A stretch of DNA of 64,000 bases from Tragulus kanchil (GCA_022376925.1 JAIOJX010000032.1:198582939-198646938), one strand, 5' to 3'. Shown: positions 49,521 to 62,461, numbered from the stretch's first letter. Made by a program: numbers and translations. The notes: a model not told the origin generated them from the letters alone.

Positions 49521-50203
49521 GAGGTGAAGACTGACAAATGGGTAATTGTCTAGTATCTTTTTGCTGGAGGATTGTTAACTAAGTTAATACATGCTTAAAG
49601 TAAGTTGCATTTAGGGAAAATAGAAAAACAGAACAGCAAGTTAGGTTGGGAAAAAGTCAGCAAGACAAATTTGAGACTAGGAGAAAGGTACTGGATTTAG
49701 TTTCATGGCTTTCCAGTAGGGGCAGAGGGCATCCCAAGACACCAGGCTGAGTGCATCCTTAAAAGCATGTGCATGTATATGTGTACACATGATGGGGGTT
49801 GAAGTAGAGCCTGTAGAGGCAGGAATGGAGGTAAAAAATACACATGAGTTCATAAGTTCTACTTTAGGATTCATAGCCTCAGAAGGTGCATTTTGTAATA
49901 CACAGAAGGGCTATCATTAACACTGCTCCATATATATGTTCTTGGGCTTGGCCAAATTGACAAGGCACATGTGTGAGCACTGTGGTCATCAGATGTACCT
50001 GATAAATGCAGAGATTGCTACTTTTTCTAAGTAATAGGAGTAAACCCCTCTCCAGTCCTCTACTCTGAAAGAACGCAGTGACAAAGAATCAGTAAACTAC
50101 AGGACAGTCAGGAAATGCATGTAGCTTATTTGAGGACATTGGGGGAAACCGTGCCAGTCTTCTAGAGACTGTGTGGGAAACAAAAAGAGAAAAGAGAGAA
50201 AGT

Positions 50204-50265
<62 letters not shown>

Positions 50266-50702
50266 GACAGAGACAGAGAGACAGAGAGAGAGGCAAAGAG
50301 AGAGAGACGGGCAGGGGACAGAAGACAGTGCAGAAAGGACCTTGGGAAGGAGGTTTTAGAAATGGCCTCAGCCTCTACTGGAAGAGATCACAGAATTACA
50401 TTAAATATTTTATCCCTGTGAGAACATTAATTGTCAACCAAGGACTGGGAAACCCAGGTAGGAGAACCACAGAGGTGAGACACTTGAGAGCACCTGGTTC
50501 TGACAGCCAATTCCAACTACTCCTAAGAAGCTTTTAGGGTGACTTTGACAAATAGAATTAATTGCTTGGAGGAGTCAGACTTTTGTCCTCTATAGGACGC
50601 CCCTTTTATTATCTTATTTTAAACAATTTGAGTAATGTGTCCCCATGGGTCAGTCCGTACCAAGATTTTTAGTCTCTGGTTGTATAATGTTAATCATTAT
50701 TC
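49521..50702. other. Intronic stretch with one compound microsatellite
   Basis: Single-copy sequence. Apart from the GT/GA tract nothing is recognised. Confidence 0.5.
50200..50310. repeat. Compound microsatellite (GT)n(GA)n(GACA)n
   Basis: About 13 GT units run directly into about 14 GA units, then GACA and GACAGA repeats and further GAGA. It is single copy and outside the duplications. Confidence 0.95.
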
Positions 50703-52950
50703 TAGGAACTTCACAAAGGGCAGATGGAGGCTTTAAGAGGAGGGAGAAAAATCCCAATCATATAGGAAAAAGAAAACCCTTGTTGCCCTTTAGTTAATTT
50801 TTTGAATAATTATACCTTTAACATTAAATTGTATTGTATGAGAAAAACCCAATAAATGTTAATCTTGCCTCACAAGGCATCAATTACTTCTGTAGAACAA
50901 AGTTTTAATAACATTCATATGGGCTATTTTTGATTTCATAGGCAATTTTGTAGGAAACATAAATGATATAAGTCTGAGATTTATAAAGAATAAGATATGT
51001 CCGGTGTATACATACCCATGGGAAACAAGAGATGTTTTGAAGAAGATACAACAGCAATTTGAGTCTCCTAAGTTTTGTACTGAGTAATTTACTTATTTCA
51101 AAATTGCCTGTTTTAAAAGTTATGCAAGTAGGACACAACTTATTTTCTGAAAATCACTGGTTTAAACAATTGAACACACCAAAATTTATGGTTGTAATTT
51201 TGCAAATACAATAATATATGTATTTTTTAAATCCATGGAAGCCACAGTTTCAAATGAAGCCAACACAGTACTATATCAGTGCACACACACTTTAAAAATC
51301 AACCATCAGTTAATATACACAAGCTTGTTCGGTTTCTAATGTAAAATACAAAATAATATTGCTAGTAGCTCATAATTGGGTCACAACTTCATTTTCATCT
51401 TTCATTACATATCTACACTAGGATTTTATTACCAATAACTGAATGGTTCTGTGTCTATGCCTCTATTGAGAATGCTTTGGGATTACAGTTGCCATTGAGA
51501 ACAAATAATACTATAATTTGAGTAGAAATAGCATATTTTGATGTGACCATTTTTATCCCACCATGTCCAAATAACTCTATCTAAATGCAAAATCAGACTT
51601 TTAAGATTATCACGTGAAAAAAAACGTGGAATTACTCAGAATAAATTTTGGAAAGTGCACTTGTTTTGAAGAAATATGTTTCTAAACTCCATGGGGCTGT
51701 ACCTGAGAAAGCCAAAGGAACTCAAGGTGAAAACCCACTTCTCTCGCAGAGTGGGTCTTGCTTGATAAAGACATTGCCTTTACTGTGCACATGTGAGATC
51801 CAAGAGGAAGGTTCAAAGTTTTTAGTTTAATTTCAATTAGGAACTTCACAAAGGGCAGATGGAGGCTTTAAGAGGAGGAGAAAATCCCAATCATATAGGA
51901 AAAAGAAAACCCTTGTTGCCCTTTAGTTAATTTTTTGAATAATTATACCTTTAACATTAAATTGTATTGTATGAGAAAAACCCAATAAATGTTAATCTTG
52001 CCTCACAAGGCATCAATTACTTCTGTAGAACAAAGTTTTAATAACATTCATATGGGCTATTTTTGATTTCATAGGCAATTTTGTAGGAAACATAAATGAT
52101 ATAAGTCTGAGATTTATAAAGAATAAGATATGTCCGGTGTATACATACCCATGGGAAACAAGAGATGTTTTGAAGAAGATACAACAGCAATTTGAGTCTC
52201 CTAAGTTTTGTACTGAGTAATTTACTTATTTCAAAATTGCCTGTTTTAAAAGTTATGCAAGTAGGACACAACTTATTTTCTGAAAATCACTGGTTTAAAC
52301 AATTGAACACACCAAAATTTATGGTTGTAATTTTGCAAATACAATAATATATGTATTTTTTAAATCCATGGAAGCCACAGTTTCAAATGAAGCCAACACA
52401 GTACTATATCAGTGCACACACACTTTAAAAATCAACCATCAGTTAATATACACAAGCTTGTTCGGTTTCTAATGTAAAATACAAAATAATATTGCTAGTA
52501 GCTCATAATTGGGTCACAACTTCATTTTCATCTTTCATTACATATCTACACTAGGATTTTATTACCAATAACTGAATGGTTCTGTGTCTATGCCTCTATT
52601 GAGAATGCTTTGGGATTACAGTTGCCATTGAGAACAAATAATACTATAATTTGAGTAGAAATAGCATATTTTGATGTGACCATTTTTATCCCACCATGTC
52701 CAAATAACTCTATCTAAATGCAAAATCAGACTTTTAAGATTATCACGTGAAAAAAAACGTGGAATTACTCAGAATAAATTTTGGAAAGTGCACTTGTTTT
52801 GAAGAAATATGTTTCTAAACTCCATGGGGCTGTACCTGAGAAAGCCAAAGGAACTCAAGGTGAAAACCCACTTCTCTCGCAGAGTGGGTCTTGCTTGATA
52901 AAGACATTGCCTTTACTGTGCACATGTGAGATCCAAGAGGAAGGTTCAAA
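50703..52950. repeat. Direct duplication 19, period about 1133-1135
   Basis: 50703-51817 equals 51838-52950. The spacer is 20 bases. The right end of the arms coincides with the target site of the CHR SINE at 52948. Confidence 0.94.
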
Positions 52951-53225
52951 TGAATTGGGTTTTTTTGGCCACTTCCACTGATCTTTCATTTATTTATCTT
53001 TGTTCTTTGGCCTGTGTGGGCCTCCTATCACAGTGGCCTCTCTCACTGCAGAGCGCCGGCTCTGGGCGCATGCACTCTAGAACTCTGGCTTGGTAGTTGG
53101 ACACATTGGTCCAGCCGCTCCGCGGCACATGGGATCTTCCCAGACCAGGGACCAAACCGGCGCCCCTTGCACTGCAAGGCGGTGTCCTTACCGACTGGAC
53201 CACCAGGGAAGCCCCAAATGAATTG
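52948..53225 (-). mobile_element. CHR-type SINE with clear target-site duplication
   Basis: Reverse-oriented CHR SINE (head GGGGCTTCCCTGGTGGTCCA on minus at about 53215, T-rich tail on plus at 52960-52966). It is flanked by AAATGAATTG at 52948-52957 and 53216-53225. CpG-rich stretches remain, which suggests a fairly young copy. Confidence 0.92.
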
Positions 53226-53921
53226 TTTTGCGTAAAATTAAATATTTTAAATTTCTCAATGAAAATACTGCAAAGAGGGAGGAAGAGCCAATCCTTTTGG
53301 GAGCCAGAGTACAGCACCAGGGAAAGACTTAAAAAATGGAAAGCAGGGAAGGCTAAGAAAGGAAACTGGAAAACAATTACCAAATGAGAATTTTCAAGAC
53401 ATTTGCCTCAGATGTATGAGATATATCTCTTCATCATCTGTTCTTGCCATGAAATTCACAAAAAATCCTTTTTATTAAGTGATGTATTATGTGTCCATGG
53501 GATGAAGGTAGGGATTCTTTTGAGAGAATTGATGACTCAATTCTGAATCATGGTTTAGCTTATAATAAAAACAGAAATTATGCATGGATGTGAATCCTAG
53601 GTGTCACTTGTGTTACAAAATTAGTCTTGGTGAGCATAGCTGCCTTCAAAACTGAGCCCTGCATTTACTCCAATTTCTCGCAACCTCTTCCTCAGATAGG
53701 GATGATGCTCAAAGAAAGACTGAAGATTGCTTCGAACACAGTATTTGTCTCTAAATAAAAATCTTCACATTTCATTTTTTTAATACTGAAAACAATGTTC
53801 CAAGTAAAAGTTCCTATACTATCTGTTCCCAAATATTTCCCACAACTCATTACAGTAGACAGAGGGAAACAAAATAACTCCAACATGGAAAAGAGAGCCC
53901 AGAATACCCTCAAGCCCAGTG
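53226..53921. other. Intronic stretch between two SINEs
   Basis: Single-copy, A-rich. No gene or old repeat is identified. Confidence 0.5.
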
Positions 53922-54165
53922 CTCAGAACAGTGTGTGCGTGCTCAGTCGTTTCAGTCCAACTCTCTGTGACCCCGTATGGGCTGTAGCCCACCAGGCTCC
54001 TCTGTTCATGGGATTCTCCAGGCAAGAATCCTGGAGTGGGTTGACAGTGCCTTCCTCCAGGGGATCTTCCTGGCCCAGGGATCGAACCAAAGTCTTTTAA
54101 GTCTCCTGCATTGGTGGCTGGATTCTTTACCAGGAGAGCTATGTAGGAGGTCTACTCAGAACTGT
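53922..54165 (-). mobile_element. Bov-tA SINE
   Basis: Reverse-oriented Bov-tA between near-perfect direct repeats CTCAGAACAGT (53922-53932) and CTCAGAACTGT (54155-54165). The body includes CAGGCAAGAATCCTGGAGTG. Confidence 0.9.
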
Positions 54166-54689
54166 ATTTTCGTATTCATGTCCTGTTTACTCAATTGAGA
54201 GCAATTTTTTATACTTAAGAATATTGATAAGAGTGGATAAAATATCACAAAAAGTAGTACTCTATTTTCAAACCTGGTAAGGTAGACTGTTCAGACATGG
54301 AAGGACCTTAAATTAATGATTTCTCTCCCTATGTTTACAAACCCCTTAACTTCTACCTGCAGTTCTGTCCCCAAATCTCCATTGCTTCTTGAGAACCTAT
54401 TGCATCCTATACAGATTTTCACTGACTCCAACACTCCATTGCATTTATGTTTTTTTCATCTTAGTTTCAGTCAGAGTCTAAGAACTGTAGGATGATAAAA
54501 GAATATTTTTATCTTTATTTTTCCTACCAATCAGAATACTAATAATCATTTAAACATTTATTGAATGAACTAATGAATAAATCAATTACTATGATTAATT
54601 GCTGTCTTCTCACCCCTACACTAGCCTGGAGCTTTCCACACAGGCTTTAAAATCAGAAGTGTCTCACCTTGTACCTGAAATCCAGTATA

Positions 54690-54885
54690 TGTGATAGAAA
54701 TCGTAGAGTCTGGAGACCTAAGATGCAATCTTGATTCTATTGCCTACTATGCTAGTTTGCTAGGACATGGAAAAAAACTTAGTCAATCCTGCTTAGTTTG
54801 TTTCTTCATGTGTAACAAGGAGATTATAATGTCTGCTCAAATAACCTACCCTAGAGGGTAAGTTTATACAACTGAAAATTTGCAT
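54690..54885 (+). mobile_element. MIRb relic (copy at 55781-55976)
   Basis: GATTCTATTGCCTACTATGC, TTCTTCATGTGTAACAAGGA and CCTACCCTAGAGGGTAAG follow the MIRb order. The copy is from duplication 20. Confidence 0.65.
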
Positions 54886-54971
54886 GTAGATATGTTTATA
54901 TATTATAAAGGGATCTTCAAATCTTTGTTACTATTTTCTTCAGAGTTGACACTATGGCATCAGGTGCAAAA

Positions 54972-55189
54972 TTAAGTCACTTCAGTTGTTTAGACTTTTT
55001 GTGATCCTATGGACTATAGTCCACCAGGCTCCTCTGTCCATGGGACTCTCCAGGCAAGAATACTGCAGTGGGTTGCCATGCCCTGCTCCAGGAGGTCTTC
55101 CTGACCCAGGGATCAAACCCACATCTCCTATGTCTGCACTGGCAAGCAGGTCTTTGCCAGCAGTGGATTCTTTACCACTAGTGCCACCC
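54972..55189 (-). mobile_element. Bov-tA SINE, arm 1
   Basis: Reverse-oriented Bov-tA with TATGGACTATAGTCCACCAG and CCAGGCAAGAATACTGCAGT. It is followed within 16 bases by a perfect 14-base inverted repeat. Duplicated at 56063-56280. Confidence 0.9.
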
Positions 55190-55204
55190 TCTGAATACGA
55201 AACT

Positions 55205-55246
55205 CTCATTTTAGAGCTGACACTAGAGCATTAGCTCTAAAATGAG
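55205..55246. repeat. Perfect 14-base inverted repeat (copy at 56296-56337)
   Basis: CTCATTTTAGAGCT and AGCTCTAAAATGAG are separated by 14 bases. It lies just outside a Bov-tA. It has no T run after the stem and no gene context, so it is not a terminator. Confidence 0.9.
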
Positions 55247-56062
55247 GGCTTTATATTCAGAGAAGGCTGAGACCCAGACAGTGGATGTCTGTGCTACTCC
55301 AAGTGTGATGCCTAGAGCATCTTCTTCAGCATCAAACAAATATAACTTCAATCAAAAACCCTAACAGAAATAGCACTACTACTTCTCTTGAACCCCTGTT
55401 CAAACTCCTCCAATAGTGCTAAGTGTTTACAAACCCTTAACTTCTACCTGCAGTTCTGTCCCCAAATCTCCATTGCTTCTTGAGAACCTATTGCATCCTA
55501 TACAGATTTTCACTGACTCCAACACTCCATTGCATTTATGTTTTTTTCATCTTAGTTTCAGTCAGAGTCTAAGAACTGTAGGATGATAAAAGAATATTTT
55601 TATCTTTATTTTTCCTACCAATCAGAATACTAATAATCATTTAAACATTTATTGAATGAACTAATGAATAAATCAATTACTATGATTAATTGCTGTCTTC
55701 TCACCCCTACACTAGCCTGGAGCTTTCCACACAGGCTTTAAAATCAGAAGTGTCTCACCTTGTACCTGAAATCCAGTATATGTGATAGAAATCGTAGAGT
55801 CTGGAGACCTAAGATGCAATCTTGATTCTATTGCCTACTATGCTAGTTTGCTAGGACATGGAAAAAAACTTAGTCAATCCTGCTTAGTTTGTTTCTTCAT
55901 GTGTAACAAGGAGATTATAATGTCTGCTCAAATAACCTACCCTAGAGGGTAAGTTTATACAACTGAAAATTTGCATGTAGATATGTTTATATATTATAAA
56001 GGGATCTTCAAATCTTTGTTACTATTTTCTTCAGAGTTGACACTATGGCATCAGGTGCAAAA

Positions 56063-56280
56063 TTAAGTCACTTCAGTTGTTTAGACTTTTTGTGATCCTA
56101 TGGACTATAGTCCACCAGGCTCCTCTGTCCATGGGACTCTCCAGGCAAGAATACTGCAGTGGGTTGCCATGCCCTGCTCCAGGAGGTCTTCCTGACCCAG
56201 GGATCAAACCCACATCTCCTATGTCTGCACTGGCAAGCAGGTCTTTGCCAGCAGTGGATTCTTTACCACTAGTGCCACCC
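56063..56280 (-). mobile_element. Bov-tA SINE, duplicated arm
   Basis: Copy of the 54972-55189 SINE, shifted 1091 bases with the same flanks. It is not an independent insertion. Confidence 0.88.
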
Positions 56281-56473
56281 TCTGAATACGAAACTCTCAT
56301 TTTAGAGCTGACACTAGAGCATTAGCTCTAAAATGAGGGCTTTATATTCAGAGAAGGCTGAGACCCAGACAGTGGATGTCTGTGCTACTCCAAGTGTGAT
56401 GCCTAGAGCATCTTCTTCAGCATCAAACAAATATAACTTCAATCAAAAACCCTAACAGAAATAGCACTACTAC

Positions 56474-58591
56474 TTCTCTTGAACCCCTGTTCAAACTCCT
56501 CCAATAGTGCTAAGTGTTTAAAGCTTGATTAGATCATCTTTCAGTGGTGAACGTTTATTATTTCTGCATTTAATTTTATAGTTACTTTGTTTTGGTCTTC
56601 TATGGGTTAGAGTTAAGCTCCAAAGAGGTCCTATTGAGGTATGTTTCCATAGGAACGCTTTTTATCAAACCATGTGATTTGAGACAAGTCACTTCTCACC
56701 TCAGCCCCTGGAATCTCAGCTTGCTCGTCTATAAAATCAGGAATACAAGTCCTTTTAGCTCACAAATGTATGTAAATTTAAGTAAAATTCCTTTGGGAAC
56801 CATGTAGTATTCAATTTAAATGCAAGAAGCTGTTATTCACTATATTCTATGACTTCAACATTACATGGACCTATTGAAGAAACCAATGGTCACCAGTGTC
56901 ACGCATGGTGACAAGGGTAGATCTTTCATCCAATTCTCTTGGAAAAACATACCCTGACAAGGATGTGGGGGCTAAGATGAGGATATGAAGATATGTAGAA
57001 TCAAGGTAATATTTTAGTTCTTTTCTCCCAGGAAAGTTAATATTGATAAAGGCACACAAAGGGAAAAACTCAATTAAGAAATTTCCAGGAATTAATATTC
57101 TTATTTTCATTTTGTTTGAATGGTAATCAGGTATTAGTATAAGCAAAGCTTTCCTCATTCAAGGGTATTATCAGCTCCTGGATGTACAAGCTGAATCTTT
57201 ATCATTACCTTGTGTGCGTGTTTTTTAAATACATCTAACATAGAGTAGGGCGCACCATAGGTCTTCAGTACATATTTATTTAATTCACTTACAAAAATAG
57301 AAAAGCTTGTAACACATGGACCTCTGTTTTTTGAAGGAGGTGGGATTAAAAAAGTTATATTTTTTGGCACTAATTTATTTAATCAAAGTTCTCTTCATCG
57401 AGTATCTTCATGAAGGGAAACAAAGAGAAAGAGCAGTGCAAAAAGGGCTTTAAGCTGTGAGTTTAGCAACTGCTCCCTTTTCTTACCCTTGCTACTTTGT
57501 GGATTTTAGGGCTAATACATGTATCACTTTCAGCTAACAATTCTCTTGAACCCTTTTGTTCAAACTCCTCCAATAGTGCTAAGTGTTTAAAGCTTGATTA
57601 GATCATCTTTCAGTGGTGAACGTTTATTATTTCTGCATTTAATTTTATAGTTACTTTGTTTTGGTCTTCTATGGGTTAGAGTTAAGCTCCAAAGAGGTCC
57701 TATTGAGGTATGTTTCCATAGGAACGCTTTTTATCAAACCATGTGATTTGAGACAAGTCACTTCTCACCTCAGCCCCTGGAATCTCAGCTTGCTCGTCTA
57801 TAAAATCAGGAATACAAGTCCTTTTAGCTCACAAATGTATGTAAATTTAAGTAAAATTCCTTTGGGAACCATGTAGTATTCAATTTAAATGCAAGAAGCT
57901 GTTATTCACTATATTCTATGACTTCAACATTACATGGACCTATTGAAGAAACCAATGGTCACCAGTGTCACGCATGGTGACAAGGGTAGATCTTTCATCC
58001 AATTCTCTTGGAAAAACATACCCTGACAAGGATGTGGGGGCTAAGATGAGGATATGAAGATATGTAGAATCAAGGTAATATTTTAGTTCTTTTCTCCCAG
58101 GAAAGTTAATATTGATAAAGGCACACAAAGGGAAAAACTCAATTAAGAAATTTCCAGGAATTAATATTCTTATTTTCATTTTGTTTGAATGGTAATCAGG
58201 TATTAGTATAAGCAAAGCTTTCCTCATTCAAGGGTATTATCAGCTCCTGGATGTACAAGCTGAATCTTTATCATTACCTTGTGTGCGTGTTTTTTAAATA
58301 CATCTAACATAGAGTAGGGCGCACCATAGGTCTTCAGTACATATTTATTTAATTCACTTACAAAAATAGAAAAGCTTGTAACACATGGACCTCTGTTTTT
58401 TGAAGGAGGTGGGATTAAAAAAGTTATATTTTTTGGCACTAATTTATTTAATCAAAGTTCTCTTCATCGAGTATCTTCATGAAGGGAAACAAAGAGAAAG
58501 AGCAGTGCAAAAAGGGCTTTAAGCTGTGAGTTTAGCAACTGCTCCCCTTTTCTTACCCTTGCTACTTTGTGGATTTTAGGGCTAATACATG
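56474..58591. repeat. Direct duplication 21, period about 1067-1070
   Basis: 56474-57521 equals 57541-58591. The spacer is 19 bases. Confidence 0.94.
56660..56790 (+). mobile_element. MIRb relic (copy at 57729-57859)
   Basis: GATTTGAGACAAGTCACTTC, CTCGTCTATAAAATCAGGAA and a degenerate 3' end. The copy is from duplication 21. Confidence 0.65.
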
Positions 58592-59090
58592 CCTATAGCT
58601 CAATAGCTGCAAACTTTTAGGTCATTATAATATTATTAAAGTCCAAGACAGTAGGTAATGGAAAAGATTTATTTTATCCACCTGTGTGCCAAACAGAAAT
58701 GGTTGGCCTGTGTGTCAAACAGAAATGAAGACTGTCTGAAATTCTTTCTTTCTTTAGCTTGAATAGCCCAAGATTTTTCCAGTTTTCCTCCTCCTCTCTA
58801 ACCCTCCATTGCTCCATTTTTTGACTAGTTCCAAGTGTGGCCCTAGGCTGAGTGATCCCATCCTTAACCTTGTAAAGTCATGTAAAGACCTACTATTTAC
58901 CTGACTGTGATTTGCACTTCAAACCTCCTGTAAAATTCCAAGTTTCCCATATCCAACTGTCTACTTGATGTTTCTCCTTCATTATCTAAGCAGCACCTTA
59001 AAATCAAAAGAGCTAAGAGAGAACTTTAGATTTTACTCTTCTCCTAAAATTGCACCTTTCCCATCTTTTGGGTGTAACTCAACTGTTGTT
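58592..59090. other. Intronic stretch with a short internal repeat
   Basis: GTGTGCCAAACAGAAATGG (58684) recurs as GTGTGTCAAACAGAAATGA (58710), a 26-base-spaced tandem. Pyrimidine-rich sequence follows to 58820. Confidence 0.6.
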
Positions 59091-59091
59091 G

Positions 59092-59148
59092 GTTCTTGTT
59101 GTTTAGTCAATAGGTTGTGTCTGACTTTGCAACCCCAAGGACTATACG
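59092..59148 (-). mobile_element. Truncated Bov-tA 3' fragment next to a foldback
   Basis: TTGTTGTTTAGTCAATAGGT and CTGACTTTGCAACCCCAAGG are the reverse complement of a Bov-tA 3' end. The rest of the SINE is absent. At 59149 the sequence turns into one arm of an imperfect inverted repeat. Confidence 0.75.
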
Positions 59149-59274
59149 CTGGATATGTGGAGGTGAGTTGGAGTAAAGGCTCAAATACCATGACTAATGA
59201 GGGGATCCAAGTGTAGAAGCCCATAGTTAGTCATGATAATTGCCCCCTACCCCAATCCACCTCCACATATCCAG
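59149..59274. repeat. Nested inverted repeat (foldback)
   Basis: The outer arms 59149-59171 and 59252-59274 are 23 bases with 2 mismatches (CTGGATATGTGGAGGTG core). The inner arms CATGACTAA (59189-59197) and TTAGTCATG (59227-59235) pair perfectly. It abuts a truncated Bov-tA. Confidence 0.9.
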
Positions 59275-59299
59275 TGTATCAGAAAGCTCTGTTGACCCT

Positions 59300-59950
59300 G
59301 GCAACAAATTCCTTACATTGGCTTTCCCCCATTGTCATCACCCATGTTTTAGAGCAAGTCATTATAGCTCCTTGCTTGTACTCTGCATCAGCCTCCCCAT
59401 CGGTCTCCCCATTCCCACTTTTGGCTAAAAATCATCCTCCATAATGAAGCCACAGTGACCTTTAAAAATTACATAATATAAAACATATGATCACTTTCTT
59501 GCTTCAAATCGTCAAAAGCACAATTTTCCAAACCAAAATTCTGTACCATGACCCACTGTGAATGTGAAAGTCCCTGTGATCTTCCAGCTGCCTACCACTC
59601 ATCTCCTACAGCTGCCCTCAGCCCAGGACGTCTCAGAATCTGGTCATACTCTCTAACTTCCCTTCCAAGAAAATGCCTTCACTTACTCTTTACCTGGCTT
59701 ATTTCTTCTGATAATTCAGGTCTCTCTTTCAATTATACTCCTTAGAGAGGTCTTTCATAACTTCCCTACTAAGCAACCTGCTCACTAACTGACCATCCTC
59801 TCATGGTTCTCTTTAATATTTACTAGTTGACTCACACTCATTTATTAACAGAATATAAATTCCACAAGAACGGAGACTTTGTCTTATTCCCCACTGTACT
59901 TAGAGCAGTGCTGGTATGGGCTCAGAAAATCACTGCTAGTAAAACAATCA
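59300..59950 (+). mobile_element. L2 LINE, long 3' fragment
   Basis: Several blocks fall in L2 order: CACAGTGACC (59451), GACTCACACTCATTTATT (about 59829), ATATAAATTCCACAAGAACG (59853) and TTAGAGCAGTGCTGGTATGG (59900), the classic L2 3' end. It is about 650 bases and heavily diverged. Confidence 0.8.
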
Positions 59951-61289
59951 TGCCTCAAATAGCCTAAAATCTTTTCACAAATGGAGGTCAGGTTAATCTT
60001 CTTTCTTGCAATCCTCCACAGCTCGAAGCACAGTGCTAGTCCCACAAGGCATTGAGTAAATGGTTTGTAGACTAACTATTGAAGCATTACACCCTCTATT
60101 CTGTTTTCTTTTCTTGTACTCGTCTCTAAACCAGATGGGACTTCCCTGAGTTCTATCTAGCAGTTCCAATGAAAATTGGACTTTCTCTTCCACAACTAGC
60201 TTACATCTTCCAAAAAAATACCACATTACTATCTAACTCACTTTCCCTCTCATAAACTGGTGCTGGGATGTTTATTAAAAACTCAGGCCTTCCTTTGCAG
60301 TTGTGAAAGCTAAAGATAAACAGGAGAGTTAGGCCTACAGCTGCCAAACTTTGATGCATGTCTTCAGGCAATAGGAAAGAAAGGGCCACATGAATTATCA
60401 GTGGGAGGAATAGTGATCAGGATGAGAATGTACTTGCTTATCTTTGCCTGCTGTGGCCCTGAAGCCACTGACAGCTGAATCCAGCAACAGTACAGTCTGG
60501 TACCATGACATTTTATGACCATGTTTTTAGAGTAATAAATTATTCAAGAAAGTTCATTTTGCTTCTGTTTTCCAGCAAAGCTCACCAACTCTGTCATTAT
60601 GACTAGAACTCTGACCATTTTCTTTGTGCTGTTGTGTTTGTGGTGATAGAAGCTGGGTATTCCCCTCGTTGCCTCTTCTCTACAGTCTCCTTAAGTCTCT
60701 ATGTTGTCTACAAGAAATATCTGAACTTGACAATATGCTACAATAAAGAGATTTTTCACCATATCTTGAAAATACCCTTTTCTTCCCCTAAAATCCATTT
60801 TTACTGGAAGCAATGCACAGTGTTCATAAATCAATACCACAAGGCATTTTTATATTCAGTAGAAATTAGTACTATGCAAATATGAAAACCTTGTCGAAGA
60901 CTCATGCATTTGACATCAAAATGATGTATCATGATGGCATGACTTTGACTATGTCTGACCTGAGCCTCAAGCAGCTGACTTACCAGAGAGGAGAAGACTA
61001 TAGAAATGCCTATGTGTGCAAGACACATATCATGAAATTTATTTTTAATTTTTATAAACTAAACTACTGTAGACCAGAAAGGAACTATGATAAATATCAC
61101 AGTCATTCCAGAAACTCAATGCACACGAGCCTCTAGATTAGTAAAGGTACATGGCTAGAGACAAACACACATGACCAAATGGTTGACATAGTAATCCTCA
61201 CACATATGAAAAAGGAAAAAGTACTATAAATTTCAGTTATATAGTTAAAAAATTAAATTAACCAGAAGCCTACTTCTAGAGGGACAGGT
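59951..61289. other. Single-copy intronic stretch, nothing recognised
   Basis: The longest part of the right half without a duplication. It has several short open frames on both strands, none with a recognisable domain. Confidence 0.5.
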
Positions 61290-61437
61290 TCTTAAGAGTT
61301 ACTGAGAACTTACTCTCTGCCAGACATTATATTAAGTGTTTTAAATATTTAATTTCACTTAATCATTACAATTACAACTTATGTATCCATAAACTTGGGC
61401 TGAAAGAATTTACTTGAAGTTATACAACTAGGAAGCT
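61290..61437 (+). mobile_element. MIR, interrupted by a Bov-tA
   Basis: TACTGAGAACTTACTCTCTG, AAATATTTAATTTCACTTAA and TTATACAACTAGGAAGCTGA match the MIR consensus. It stops at the Bov-tA beginning near 61440. Confidence 0.75.
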
Positions 61438-61439
61438 GA

Positions 61440-61622
61440 ATGTGAAAGTCACTGTCATGTCTGACTCTTAGTGACCCCACAGGTGAGCCATGGAATTCTC
61501 CAAGGAAGAATAACTGGAGTGGTAGCCTATGCTCCAGAAGATCTTCCCAACCAAGGGATCCAACTGAGGTCTTCTGCATTGCAGGCAGATTCTTTACCAG
61601 CTGAGCTACCAAGGAAGCCAAG
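61440..61622 (-). mobile_element. Bov-tA SINE inserted in a MIR
   Basis: Diverged reverse-oriented Bov-tA (GTGAAAGTCACTGTCATGTC, then CTCCAAGGAAGAATAACTGG) ending in the head complement CTGAGCTACCAAGGAAGCC. It interrupts a MIR-like sequence that ends at about 61437. Confidence 0.85.
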
Positions 61623-61969
61623 ACTAAACTCAATCCTATATGTTTTACATTAAACCGCAATGCCACTGCAAACCAGAATATTTTAAAATATTCAGTTCTT
61701 AATGAGTATAGGAAATTATGAATAAGCTAATGTTTAGGTACTAAAACAACTTTCACAGGATATCCTAGGATCTCTGCCAATTTATTTCAAACTCCTATGC
61801 AAAATGAGATATTCAGAGGGGCTCTGAGGCATTTTTTGGGCACAATCTCAGGTCAGGCCAGACCTACTAAATCAATCTCTGTTAGGGGTTGTAGGGACAA
61901 GATGGTAGGCAGTGTCTAAATATATGTTTTTCTTAAAAGCTCCCCAAAGGACTGTTACATGAAACCAGG

Positions 61970-62080
61970 TTCAGCTCATAATCAAAAGACCTAGACTAAG
62001 TCCAGCTGTGATCCACTGTCTGTGACTTCGAATTAAGCTATAACTCCTCTTGTTTCTAAGATGGTGATAAACCTCACTGG
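61970..62080 (+). mobile_element. MIRb-like relic
   Basis: CTAAGTCCAGCTGTGATCCA, then TGTGACTTCGAATTAAGCTA and a TAAGATGGTGATAA core. Weak but ordered. Confidence 0.5.
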
Positions 62081-62461
62081 ATGTTGAATTAATAGATACT
62101 AGCTAGACAAGCATTTCATAACACATATACACATATATATGTTTTTAGAAATGTTATAAGAATAATAATTATCTTACTGGTACATCAAAAGCTACTTAAT
62201 AATTACTAACACATTCATTTTAGGACCACTGGAACAAGGGTTTTTTGATATTCTACCTATTCTGAATTTAACATGGTGGAAACTTCTGTTATCTACAGGT
62301 ACCTATCAAAATCGTCTAGATCATTTGATTTCTGTGCTATTTTCGTGAGTTGTAAAATTACAAATCTTTTCTGAATATCTCTCTCCCACATTGTTTTCTT
62401 TCATATCATATTCTAACCCATTGACTCTATGCAAAAAATTTTAAAAGCGCTATACATCAGA

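Larger units (their letters stand above)
54333..56520. repeat. Direct duplication 20, period 1091, no spacer
   Basis: 54333-55424 equals 55425-56515, with GTTTA shared at the junction. It includes a Bov-tA and an inverted repeat. Confidence 0.95.

Noticed and set aside
52994..53383. 129-residue minus-strand frame and overlapping plus-strand frames
   Set aside because: They lie mostly within a CHR SINE. Open frames in these CpG-rich SINEs are common and non-coding.
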